15,698 nt of DNA, from NCBI GenBank assembly GCA_023253495.1, contig JALRGF010000628.1:1-15698 (forward strand). Reading direction: 5' to 3'. Position 1 is the stretch's first letter; every line of letters starts with the position of its first letter. The notes below the pieces were generated by a model. That model did not search any database and had not been told where the DNA came from. It was given only the letters and a program-made list of their open reading frames with translations. Positions 1 to 8,148 of this stretch are shown here, piece after piece. The translations under genes and the position numbers were made by a program. The stretch comes from Verrucomicrobiales bacterium (GTDB lineage Bacteria > Verrucomicrobiota > Verrucomicrobiia > Verrucomicrobiales > V1-33).

Positions 1-3000
1 TCCGAGCTGCCGGTGCCGCAGGATGCCGATACCGCGGTCGATTCCTATGCGGTGACCGCGACCGGACAGGCCGTCGGCTACGTCAGCCTGCTGGTGCAGG
101 ACGGCGAAGCCTTCACGGCCAAGGGCGAGCCGATCAGTGTCCACGTCTTCAAAGTGGTCGACGAGCTCTATCGGGGCGACCTCAAGGCGATCCCCGCCTC
201 CAATCCGCTTGATGAACAAGTGACCTTGCGCCACTCCGGCGACTTCGCCGCCGAGCCCGCTAACTACGAGTTCGCCTGGCGCTACGCCGCCGCCGTCAAT
301 GGAATGGCTCCACCAATCTATGAATTTGAGCAGACCACGGTGGTCGGGCAGGCCGACACGGAATGGAACCTCCTCACCAACCCGTCCGCCCTGCCTTCCA
401 CCACCCGTCCGCTGACGTATTCCGCCACCGTGGTCGTCGGACGTGACAGCGGAACCAGCCTCCAGATCAATACCGCCGATCACGACCCGTCCAAGGGCCT
501 GCCGGGGAGGATCCTCAAGCTGAAAACGGACCTGCCGCCGCAAAGCAGCGCGAACGGCAAGGCGATCCTCTCCGCCGCCTTGCGGCAGGAAGAAGGATTC
601 GTGCTCTACATCAACAACCAGGCGGCACTCGCCTACAACCTGCCGGCCGGCCTCGCGCCGCCCGCCGGTCTGGCTCCCACCACCGCCCGCACCAACCTCG
701 ATCCCGACGGCTTGCCGCTGCAGTTCGAAGTGGACGCCGCGCGCCTCGCCGGCACCAGCCGCCTTGAGGTCGCTCTGTATTCTTCCTCGGCCAGCCAGCC
801 CAGCCCGGCCTCCGCCGTAAACCTGCGCCTGTCGATCCAGCGGCGCAATGACCTCGTGGTGTCCGGTGCCCAGTGGGCCGACCTCGGTGCCGCCGGTGCC
901 ACCCTGGCGAATATCGTGGTGCTCGGCGGTGAAGCCGCCTCCCCGCTCGGCAACCCGCTGCTCATCTTCCAGGATACTTTCCACACCGTGCGCTACCGGC
1001 CGAAAACCGGATCGGGCATGGTCCCGGCCGAATGGAGCGACTGGACCTCCCCGCAACTGGTCGAAAGCTGGGTCAAACGCGTTCTCGACGGCATCAATCC
1101 GTTTGACCAGCGTGTCACCGACCTCTTCAACAACCCGATCAGCACCGACGTCAGTATCCTCACCCAGGCCGGACGGCGCTGGGAAGGCGACGTCGCCCTG
1201 AACCTCGAAAACATCAATGATTTCGGGCTTATTGAGATTTACGAGACCGTGCTCAACCGGGTCAAGCGCCAGAGCATCGACGCCGGGTATGACGATCCCG
1301 GGGTCAACCAGACGCTGCTGCTGGCCGCCGGCTACCTCAACGACCTGTACATGAGTCTGGGCAACGAGGCGTATGACGACGCCATGAATCCCACCCTTCA
1401 GGTCGATACCGCCGCCGGGATCACCGACGTCAGCTCCGCCCGCTTCGCCTTCGAAGGCCAGGCGGCCTCGCTGCTCGAAGAAACCCTCGCCCTGCTCCGC
1501 GGGCGCGACGATTTCCTCTCCCCCGGCACCTCGACCGGACCGGTCTACAACCGGCTCTACTGGAACTACACCGGGGGCGTCCGCTCGGGCGAGGCCACCT
1601 ACGCCATGAACTACCAGATCTTCGAGAAATCCGATGATCCGCAGGCCGATGGCGACCTTGATGCCGATGATGCCGCCCGCCTGTTCCCCCAGGGGCATGG
1701 CGACGCCTACGGCCACTACCTGACCGCCCTCACCGGATACTACAAACTGCTCACCAATGATTTCTTCACGTGGGTGCCGCAAAGCGAAACCGTCGATGTG
1801 GCCGGCCAGCCGGTCTCAGTCGACTACTACGATGAACGCAAATTCGCCGCCGCCGCCGCCGCCCTCGCCCGGACTGGTTACGAGGTCCTCGATTTCACCG
1901 CGCGGGCGGACCGGACGTCGCTGGACACCGGCTGGACCAGCTTTGCCGACCTCGACAGCGCGGGGGCTCCGACTCAGAATGCGTCGACCGGGCTTCAACG
2001 CGATTGGGGGGTGGACGACTGGGCGTCGCGCACCTGTCAGGGGGCGTATTTCAACTGGATCTCGGCCAATGCCATGCTCCCGCCGCAGTCGGCCAACGAG
2101 GGGATCCGGAAGATCGACCGCACCACGGTGCCGGAGCTGGATGAGCTGGTCACGATATCCGACCACGCGGTCACCCTGGTGACCGGCTTCCAGGACCACC
2201 TGAACAGCCTGGGGCTGCCGGCGGATGCCATGGCTTTCGACATCTCCAGTGCCGAACTGGCCGCCGGACGGACCCATTTCGAACAGATCCTGAGCCGGGC
2301 GACCGGGGCCGCCGTCAACGCGCGGCACGCCTTCACCCAGGCCTCCCTGATGAACCAGGCGCTGCGCGGCACCACCAGCGAGCTTGATGACTACATCCAC
2401 AGCGTCAACGAGCAGGAAAAGGCCTATGACTATCAGCTCAAGGACCTTCTGGGCACGCCCTACGCCGGCGACATCGGCCCCGGCAAAGTCTACGCCCAGG
2501 GCTACACCGGACCGGACCTCTACAACTACCTCTTCATCGATCCGCCGCCCCAGCTCATCGACCTCAGCGAGGCGTACGACATCGAGGTGCGCACACCGCT
2601 GGAAACCACCGGCTTCAGCGCATGGACGGCCGATGAAGCGTGGTTCCGGCTCCGGCCCGACCCGGAAGGCAGCGTCCGTTACACCACCCGGACTTACCGG
2701 GTCGACCCGCAGACGGTCTATCAGTTTGCCTCCGGTCGCGGCTCCCGCTCCGAGCCCGGCCAGATCCAGCAGGCGCTCCGCGACGTCTATCTCGCCGAGG
2801 CGGCGGTGAAAAAAGCGGCCGGGATCTATCTGGCTACCGATCAACGTTTTGCGCGCAGCTACACCATGGTGTCGGAAATCATGAACGATTACCTCCGGGA
2901 CAAAGCGGACTCCGACGGACTGCAGGATCAGGCGAACAGGAAGGCGGCGGCGGCCCGCGCCGCATCCGTCCGGTCCGCCTATCTTTCGGTGATGGGAGAT

Positions 3001-4563
3001 TTCACCCTGAACATGATTTCGGCGGTGGCGGAAGGATTTCCTGACAGTACCTGGGACTTCGCGTTTGCCGGCAAAAGCGGTGTGCTCGCCGGCGGGGTGC
3101 TGGCGGCCCAGAGCCTTTACCTGGGCGGGGTGGCTTCGGATCTGGCGGCGGCCAGTCTGGAAAACGAAGCGGATGACTTCATGCAGCAGGCGGAGGACCT
3201 GTTCGAGGATCTGGCGTACCAGGCCGGGTTCAAGCGGATGATCGTCGAGTACGAAAAGCTCTATTACGATCTGCTGGACCAGTCGCATGACGTCGAGACG
3301 GCAATCGTCTCTCTGCAGGGTGCTCTGGAGCGGGTTTCCGTGATGCTGGCGAAGGCGGACCGGATCCAGAACGATCGGGAATCATTCCGTCGCCGCGCCG
3401 CCGCCGTCATCGAGAAATACCGCAACGGCGATGTGTTGTACCGCGACATGCGGCACGAGTTTCTCGAGCAGTACAAGTCGTTGTTCAATCTGGCCCAGAT
3501 GTATTCGTATCTGGCCGCCAAGGCCTATGACTATGAAACCGGTCTGCTCGGCACTTCGGCCGGGCGCGGGTTGCTGGGAGATATTCTGGGCACCTACAGT
3601 CTCGGCGAGTTCGCGGGATCCGAGCCGATCCGCACCGGCGGGGCCGATGCGGGGCTGGCCTCGGCGCTGGCCATTCTCCGGGATGATTATGCGGTGGCCA
3701 AGGGGCGCCTCGGCATCAACAACCCGGACCGCTCGGGAACCCTGTTCTCCCTGCGCCATGAGCTTTTCCGGATCAAAAATGATCCCGCCAGCACGGATGA
3801 CGACACGCTCTGGAAACAGGCCCTGCAGCAACGGCTGCACAGCGATCTGCGCAATGATCCCGATGTGCTCAACCATTGCGCCAACCTCGTCAAGGCTTCC
3901 AACACCCCGGTGCCGGGCCTCGTGATCCCCTTCCCAACCACCATCGCGGCGGGCTACAACTTCTTCGGGTGGCCGCTGGCCGGAGGCGATCACACCTTCA
4001 CTCAATCAGCTTTTGCGACCAAAATCGCCTCGGTCGGAGTGGTCTTCGACGGTTACGTCGGCATGGACCCGTACCGGCAGGGAACGCCGGGTGCCGGAGC
4101 CCCGGTCACCGGACAGCCGAACACACTCAGCGCAACGCCCTACGTCTATCTCATTCCGTGCGGGCTCGATGGGATGCGGTCTCCTGTGCTGGGCGACTCC
4201 CCGGTGACGCGGTTCTGGGACGTCAAGGACCAGGCCCTGCCGCTGCCCATCAACATCGGGGGCAATCCGTTCGGCTCGCTCCAGGTGTTCACCCCGCAGG
4301 GCAGTCTGGCCGAGCAGTTCTGGATCCCGCGCAAACATCAGGCGTTCCGGGCCGTCGATGACGGCGCCTACTTCTACAACCAGATGCCCGCGGAATTCAC
4401 CTCCGGCCGTCTCGTCGGCCGCAGTGTCTGGAACACCCAGTGGAAACTGGTCATCCCGGGATACAGCCTGATGCATGACGAACGTGCCGGACTGGACGCC
4501 TTCATCAACTCGGTCAGCGACATCCAGCTCTTCCTGCGCACCTACTCGCAGAGCGGCAATTGA
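1..4563 (+). CDS. Giant protein, 5'-partial, with TcA-like C-terminal half
   Basis: The reading frame is open from the first base to TGA at 4561; a GTG at 13 is in frame but nothing marks it as the start, so the gene almost certainly begins upstream. Residues below count from that GTG. About 1-340 look beta-rich. About 350-720 are aromatic-rich, with an Asp-rich loop (D546, D548, D550, D552, D553) that could bind calcium. About 910-1290 are mainly helical: an Ala/Gly hydrophobic stretch (1018-1040), charged helices (1050-1140), then a helix with L1142, Y1143, M1146, R1147, Y1154, F1158, N1159, L1160, A1161, A1171, Y1172, Y1174, E1175. About 1295-1512 are beta-rich and end in 'WKLVIPG' (1477-1483) and 'SDIQLFLRTY' (1502-1511). 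From memory, this order and these residues resemble the C-terminal half of TcA toxin subunits (coiled-coil channel, then TcB-binding domain). The middle also recalls uncharacterised giant planctomycete proteins. The coding call is secure; toxin-like function is inference. Confidence 0.9.
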   Translation, partial: SELPVPQDADTAVDSYAVTATGQAVGYVSLLVQDGEAFTAKGEPISVHVFKVVDELYRGDLKAIPASNPLDEQVTLRHSGDFAAEPANYEFAWRYAAAVNGMAPPIYEFEQTTVVGQADTEWNLLTNPSALPSTTRPLTYSATVVVGRDSGTSLQINTADHDPSKGLPGRILKLKTDLPPQSSANGKAILSAALRQEEGFVLYINNQAALAYNLPAGLAPPAGLAPTTARTNLDPDGLPLQFEVDAARLAGTSRLEVALYSSSASQPSPASAVNLRLSIQRRNDLVVSGAQWADLGAAGATLANIVVLGGEAASPLGNPLLIFQDTFHTVRYRPKTGSGMVPAEWSDWTSPQLVESWVKRVLDGINPFDQRVTDLFNNPISTDVSILTQAGRRWEGDVALNLENINDFGLIEIYETVLNRVKRQSIDAGYDDPGVNQTLLLAAGYLNDLYMSLGNEAYDDAMNPTLQVDTAAGITDVSSARFAFEGQAASLLEETLALLRGRDDFLSPGTSTGPVYNRLYWNYTGGVRSGEATYAMNYQIFEKSDDPQADGDLDADDAARLFPQGHGDAYGHYLTALTGYYKLLTNDFFTWVPQSETVDVAGQPVSVDYYDERKFAAAAAALARTGYEVLDFTARADRTSLDTGWTSFADLDSAGAPTQNASTGLQRDWGVDDWASRTCQGAYFNWISANAMLPPQSANEGIRKIDRTTVPELDELVTISDHAVTLVTGFQDHLNSLGLPADAMAFDISSAELAAGRTHFEQILSRATGAAVNARHAFTQASLMNQALRGTTSELDDYIHSVNEQEKAYDYQLKDLLGTPYAGDIGPGKVYAQGYTGPDLYNYLFIDPPPQLIDLSEAYDIEVRTPLETTGFSAWTADEAWFRLRPDPEGSVRYTTRTYRVDPQTVYQFASGRGSRSEPGQIQQALRDVYLAEAAVKKAAGIYLATDQRFARSYTMVSEIMNDYLRDKADSDGLQDQANRKAAAARAASVRSAYLSVMGDFTLNMISAVAEGFPDSTWDFAFAGKSGVLAGGVLAAQSLYLGGVASDLAAASLENEADDFMQQAEDLFEDLAYQAGFKRMIVEYEKLYYDLLDQSHDVETAIVSLQGALERVSVMLAKADRIQNDRESFRRRAAAVIEKYRNGDVLYRDMRHEFLEQYKSLFNLAQMYSYLAAKAYDYETGLLGTSAGRGLLGDILGTYSLGEFAGSEPIRTGGADAGLASALAILRDDYAVAKGRLGINNPDRSGTLFSLRHELFRIKNDPASTDDDTLWKQALQQRLHSDLRNDPDVLNHCANLVKASNTPVPGLVIPFPTTIAAGYNFFGWPLAGGDHTFTQSAFATKIASVGVVFDGYVGMDPYRQGTPGAGAPVTGQPNTLSATPYVYLIPCGLDGMRSPVLGDSPVTRFWDVKDQALPLPINIGGNPFGSLQVFTPQGSLAEQFWIPRKHQAFRAVDDGAYFYNQMPAEFTSGRLVGRSVWNTQWKLVIPGYSLMHDERAGLDAFINSVSDIQLFLRTYSQSGN

Positions 4564-4577
4564 TGTCCGGCCACGTG

Positions 4578-4666
4578 CTGCGGGGACCGCAGTTCCGGCG
4601 TCTCAGCCCCCCTCTGCGGGCCCCGCGCCTCCGCGGGAAACCGTCCCTTCCCGCGCCTCCGCGGGA
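4578..4666. terminator. Three hairpins in convergent intergenic gap
   Basis: The 110-base gap between the convergent giant-protein gene and the ABC permease gene holds three perfect inverted repeats. The first, 4578-4592, has arms CTGCGG/CCGCAG and loop GGA. The second and third lie in a 17-base direct repeat (4622-4638 and 4650-4666, 28 bases apart), each with arms CCCGCG/CGCGGG and loop CCTC. No T-run follows on either strand, so these are not canonical intrinsic terminators. Their position suggests they end or stabilise transcripts from both sides. In DNA this GC-rich, short hairpins also arise by chance, so the role is tentative. Confidence 0.35.
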
Positions 4667-4673
4667 GTCCTTC

Positions 4674-6380
4674 TCAGAATTCCGCCTGTTCCAGGGCCTT
4701 GCGGCCGAGGCGCAAGGGAAGGAGAACGGCGAGGCCGGACAGGGTAATCCCGAGGGGAAGACCGGCGAAAATCCAGAGAGGCGGCGGTGTGGCCGGCGAG
4801 TGCTGCCAGTGGCGGAGCACGGTTGCGGCGTGCAGCGGCCCCGCCATGAGGGTGAGAGTGACGGTGAGAAAGAGCAATCCGATGACCATGTTGATGGTGC
4901 CGCCCGGGCCGACGACAATGCGGGACGGGTCCGTTTCGCGGAACTGGGCGAGGCAGGCGCCGAGGCCGACATTCAGGCCGCTGAGCCCGAGGGCGAGGCT
5001 GGTGATGGTGAGAGCGTGGATGAGGATGGCGAGCGGAGGCAGGCCGAGCAGGCATTCGCTGCCAACCACAATGGCCAAACCGGCGAGGGTCGAGCAGGTG
5101 GCGGCGAAGGCGAAAGTGCCGGCGAGGATCTGGCGACGCCCGATCGGCATGAGTCCGAGGATCCAGAACCGCCGGCCTTCAAGGGAGATGAGGGGGAAGA
5201 CAAAGCGGCTGAGTCCGGCGCAGAGAAGGACGGCGGTGCCGGCGAGATTGGCGAGGCCGATGACCGAGAGATCCACGCCTTGCGGGGTGCGGGTGGTAAA
5301 TGACCGGAAATTGGCGGCGCCGAGGGCGAGCATGAGGGCGAAGACAACAAGCAGTCCCCACTGGCTGGGGTCGCGGCGGAAACTGCGGAAATCTTTGACG
5401 ACAAGCAGGCGGGTGGGGGTGTCGAGGTAGCCGACGAGCCCGGCCATGGCCCGGTCGATCCAGTGCCCGCTGATGCGGTGTTTCCGGCGGCGGCCGTCGG
5501 ACGCGCGGTCGTACGCGGTGCGGTAGAGGCGGGTGCTGAGGGCGATGGCGGCGGCGCAGGCGACCAGGCCGGTGCCCCAGAGCAGGGCGAGAGCACGGGC
5601 GGCCGGGACGATTTCGCCGCGGGCGGCGGCGAGCAGGCCATCGGTCATCCATCGGCCGGGCAGAAGCGGATGGGAGGCGAGCGTGAAGTGCCCGGCGAGG
5701 GCGCGCAGGGCGTCGGGATGAGCGACGGTGATGGCGTGCCGGGTGGAGACGCCCACCCGGTGGAGCCAGAATCCGATCACGGCCAGCAGGACGGTGCCAA
5801 GCACGATCAGGAACGACCGCCGGTGGCGCGGGCGCAGGCTCATGAGCAGGAGACAGGCGATTGATGAGAGGGCGGCCGGAAGAAGCGCGAAACCGGTCAG
5901 AAAGGCCGGCAGCAGCACGAGGTACCATGCGGAGACCCGGGCGACCAGGCCGTAAGCGACGAGGATCGGGAACCCGAGCACCACGAAGCCGAACGAGCTG
6001 AAGGCGGCGGCGGCCTGGAATTTCGACACGAAGATACGGGCGGCGGAGGCCGGGGAGGTGAGCAGGAACCGGGCTTCCGGGCTGGTGAAAAGACCGGCGT
6101 ACAGAATGATGCCGGTGGAGAGCAGGAGCATGCCGCCGAGCGCGGAAAAGAGCACCTCGAACAACCCGGCGATCAGCGAATCGGAAAACGGGGCCTGGTG
6201 GCGCCCCAGTTCGTGGAACCCGGCCAGGCTGAGGCCGAAGACCATGAGAGCCAGCACGGAGGTGGTGGCCACGGGGGTTGCCAGCCGCAGCGGGTGCTCC
6301 CGCCACAGCGAGCGCACGTGGTTCCGCGTCTGCCGCCATCGCAGGCGCCGGAACGCCCGGGTCTGGGAATTCACGCGCAT
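4674..6380 (-). CDS. ABC-2-type exporter permease
   Basis: This 568-residue membrane protein is the likely transmembrane half of an ABC exporter whose ATPase is encoded just upstream. About twelve hydrophobic segments are visible, near residues 36-56, 70-97, 125-145, 150-180, 189-205, 264-285, 340-356, 372-398, 422-442, 450-475, 495-515 and 535-557. A basic cytoplasmic N-terminus (R11, R12, R14, R16, R19) precedes the first. The stretch 'FPLISLEGRRFWILGLMPI' (394-412), after a hydrophobic helix and before 'GRRQIL', is typical of the large two-lobed putative ABC exporter permeases, in which both six-helix halves are fused in one chain. The ATG at 6380 overlaps the ATPase stop by 10 bases, which implies translational coupling and fixes the start. 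The substrate cannot be read from the sequence. Confidence 0.85.
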   Translation of the reverse strand: MRVNSQTRAFRRLRWRQTRNHVRSLWREHPLRLATPVATTSVLALMVFGLSLAGFHELGRHQAPFSDSLIAGLFEVLFSALGGMLLLSTGIILYAGLFTSPEARFLLTSPASAARIFVSKFQAAAAFSSFGFVVLGFPILVAYGLVARVSAWYLVLLPAFLTGFALLPAALSSIACLLLMSLRPRHRRSFLIVLGTVLLAVIGFWLHRVGVSTRHAITVAHPDALRALAGHFTLASHPLLPGRWMTDGLLAAARGEIVPAARALALLWGTGLVACAAAIALSTRLYRTAYDRASDGRRRKHRISGHWIDRAMAGLVGYLDTPTRLLVVKDFRSFRRDPSQWGLLVVFALMLALGAANFRSFTTRTPQGVDLSVIGLANLAGTAVLLCAGLSRFVFPLISLEGRRFWILGLMPIGRRQILAGTFAFAATCSTLAGLAIVVGSECLLGLPPLAILIHALTITSLALGLSGLNVGLGACLAQFRETDPSRIVVGPGGTINMVIGLLFLTVTLTLMAGPLHAATVLRHWQHSPATPPPLWIFAGLPLGITLSGLAVLLPLRLGRKALEQAEF

Positions 6381-7102
6381 GGATCCGTCTCGGTGAGGCG
6401 CAGAAAGACTTCCTCCAGGCTGCCGTCGTGGGCCGCGGCGGACCGCAGTTCGTCGAGGGTGCCGCAGCCGATCAGACGACCGCGATCGATGATCCCGATG
6501 CGGTCGGCCAGCTCCTGCGCGATGTCGAGAGTGTGGGTGGAAAGGAACACCGTGGTGCCGCCATCAGCCAGCTGACGCAGCAGCCGCTTGAGTTCGCGGA
6601 TGCTCTTCGGATCAAGCCCGACCGTCGGCTCGTCGGCAATCAGCAGCTTCGGCTCGTGCAGGAGCGCCGAGGCAAAAACGGTGCGCTGCCGCATGCCGTG
6701 CGAATAACGCTCGGTCAGGTCGTCGACAAACTCCCCGAGATGGAAAATCGCGATCACTTCGTCCATCCGCCGCGCCGCGTGAACCGGCTCCATGCCGTAG
6801 AGCCCGGCAATAAACTCGAGAAATTCCCGCCCGGTCAGCTTGTCATAGATGAATGGCTGGTCCGGCACATAGCTGATGAGCTGGCGCGCCCGGTCGCCCT
6901 GCGTCTGCAGATCAAACCCGCCCACGCTGACCCGGCCGACGGACGGTTTCAGCAGCCCGCAGAGCATCTTGATGGTGGTTGTTTTGCCGGCGCCGTTGGG
7001 ACCCAGGCAGGCGAACAATTCCCCCGGCGGCACATGGAGCGAAAGGCCGTCCACCGCCAGGGTGTCGCCATAACGCTTGCTGACATTCTCAAGGCGGATC
7101 AC
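6371..7102 (-). CDS. ABC transporter ATP-binding protein
   Basis: This is a complete 243-residue nucleotide-binding subunit that hydrolyses ATP to drive the neighbouring permease. Walker A is GPNGAGKTT (34-42), the Q-loop is at Q82, the signature is the degenerate YSHGMRQ (133-139), Walker B is LLIADEP (153-159) with catalytic E158, and the H-loop histidine is H190. A short tail 'GSLEEVFLRLT' (228-238) is typical of ATPases that pair with ABC-2-type exporters. The start is GTG at 7102, giving the usual 'MIRLENVSKRYGD' beginning; only a weak AGG lies upstream. The AraC regulator gene ends 72 bases upstream on the same strand, and the permease overlaps the 3' end by 10 bases. The family is certain; the transported substrate is unknown. 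Confidence 0.95.
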   Translation of the reverse strand: MIRLENVSKRYGDTLAVDGLSLHVPPGELFACLGPNGAGKTTTIKMLCGLLKPSVGRVSVGGFDLQTQGDRARQLISYVPDQPFIYDKLTGREFLEFIAGLYGMEPVHAARRMDEVIAIFHLGEFVDDLTERYSHGMRQRTVFASALLHEPKLLIADEPTVGLDPKSIRELKRLLRQLADGGTTVFLSTHTLDIAQELADRIGIIDRGRLIGCGTLDELRSAAAHDGSLEEVFLRLTETDPCA

Positions 7103-7174
7103 CGGAGACCTGTCGGCGGGGAGCGCGCCCCGGGCAAATGCTCGATCGTTCCGAATGAGAAACCCCGCTCCGGT

Positions 7175-8008
7175 TCATCCCCGGTTTTTCCGGTAAGCTG
7201 CCGGGCCGCAGTGGAAGTGACGGCTGAAAACACGGGAAAAATGATGGCGGTTCTTGAACCCGGTGGCGGCCGCGATGGCGTCGATGCTGTGGGGTGTTGT
7301 GAGCAGGGCGTGGGCGGCCGTCTTGATCCGGCGGCGCTGGACATGCGCGGCCGGGGTCAGGCCGGTGGCGGTGTGAAACCACCGGATAAAAGCGCTCTCG
7401 GAAAGGCCGGAGCGACGCGCCAGCGCGGCATTGGACAAGTCTGCCGCCGGCTCGCGGTCGACGTGGGCGAGCAGCCCCGCCAGTTTCTCCGGGTGGGTGG
7501 CGAGCGACGACGGATCCAGTGTGGCCATCGTCTCGTGGAGCAGCGCGCTGGCCGTATGACCGAGAACCACGGGCGCGTCGCCGGCTTCCAGCCGCCTGAT
7601 CAACTGTTGCGTGAGGGCGGCCAGCGCCGGGGTCAGACGCACCGCCACCGGCTCAATCGGCGGCGTGCGCAGCGGCGATCCCGGCCCGAAATGGATCCAC
7701 AGGTGCGGCACCCCGGCTTCCCCGTCGCAATCGAAGACCATGCCCTCGGGAATCAGCAGGATTTCCCCGGGTTGCAGCGGCCAGGCACGCCCGCGGTGGA
7801 CGATGCGCCAGCCGGGCCGCGGGTTGTGGTACAGCCGCCAGAACGGACTCAAGACCCGGGGAAACCGCCACATCAGGCCCGCCGGCAACCACCCGACTTC
7901 ATGCAGCAGAAAGGCCGCGCCGACCGGCCGCGCCGCCTCCGCCAGGCCCACCCCGTGCGGGGTGCGCGGGTCTCCATAACCGCTGCGGATGGCACGTGCG
8001 AGGGGCAT
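7175..8008 (-). CDS. AraC-family transcriptional regulator
   Basis: This 277-residue DNA-binding regulator has an N-terminal ligand-sensing half and a C-terminal double helix-turn-helix. Residues about 30-115 look like a cupin/AraC-binding fold: 'GWRIVHRGRAWPLQPGEILL' (66-85), then 'PEGMVFDCD' and 'HLWIHF'. The first HTH spans about 192-212 ('SNAALARRSGLSESAFIRWF') and the second about 241-263 ('SIDAIAAATGFKNRHHFSRV'). It closes with 'FSRHFHCGPAAYRK', the family's conserved F-x-R-x-x-x-x-x-P-x-x-Y-R ending. The ATG at 8008 leads directly into the domain. The gene is divergent from the PSD1 gene and sits 72 bases upstream of the ABC ATPase on the same strand. It may therefore regulate the exporter, the divergent PSD1-DUF1501 pair, or both. 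Ligand unknown. Confidence 0.92.
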   Translation of the reverse strand: MPLARAIRSGYGDPRTPHGVGLAEAARPVGAAFLLHEVGWLPAGLMWRFPRVLSPFWRLYHNPRPGWRIVHRGRAWPLQPGEILLIPEGMVFDCDGEAGVPHLWIHFGPGSPLRTPPIEPVAVRLTPALAALTQQLIRRLEAGDAPVVLGHTASALLHETMATLDPSSLATHPEKLAGLLAHVDREPAADLSNAALARRSGLSESAFIRWFHTATGLTPAAHVQRRRIKTAAHALLTTPHSIDAIAAATGFKNRHHFSRVFSRHFHCGPAAYRKNRG

Positions 8009-8148
8009 GAAAAATCCGGCAATAAGGGTCTGGGAATGCGGGGATGCGCGGGTAATGGATACTGAAATCCCCTAGTGGCGAGCGAAATAGATACAAATTC
8101 GACACTTTACGGCATAGACCCGGCTTTGGGGTCAGGTGAATTTCCCGA
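8009..8148. promoter_or_regulatory. Divergent AraC/PSD1 control region
   Basis: This 140-base gap separates two divergent genes and must carry start signals for both unless the AraC gene is read from elsewhere. It is visibly less GC-rich than the flanking genes, most clearly at 8081-8110. An inverted pair GGGGAT (8040-8045) and ATCCCC (8067-8072) is present. So is an imperfect tandem 8-mer, GGGAATGC then GGGGATGC (8032-8047), on the AraC side. Either could be an operator, but I cannot assign -35/-10 boxes with confidence. Confidence 0.4.
8134..8139 (+). promoter_or_regulatory. Ribosome binding site of the PSD1 gene
   Basis: AGGTGA lies nine bases before the ATG at 8149 and is the best Shine-Dalgarno match near any candidate start of this gene. 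It favours 8149 over the in-frame ATGs at 8182 and 8257. Confidence 0.55.

Noticed and set aside
1846..1863. (GCC)6 run as a possible phase-variable tract
   Set aside because: It is a trinucleotide run coding a poly-Ala helix in frame, so slippage would not shift the frame. Such runs are common in GC-rich genes.
1816..3288. Leftward open frame of 490 codons
   Set aside because: It is antisense to the continuous giant-protein frame and has a biased, motif-free translation.
4560..5303. Rightward frame starting TTG/ATG at the end of the giant gene
   Set aside because: It runs antisense through the permease, is Glu/Gly/Ala-rich without hydrophobic segments, and the permease frame explains the sequence.
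6278..8065. Long rightward open frame of 595 codons
   Set aside because: It lies antisense to the ABC ATPase and AraC genes, whose motifs are unmistakable. Its translation is Arg/Gly/Pro-rich with no domain, as expected for a GC-rich antisense frame.
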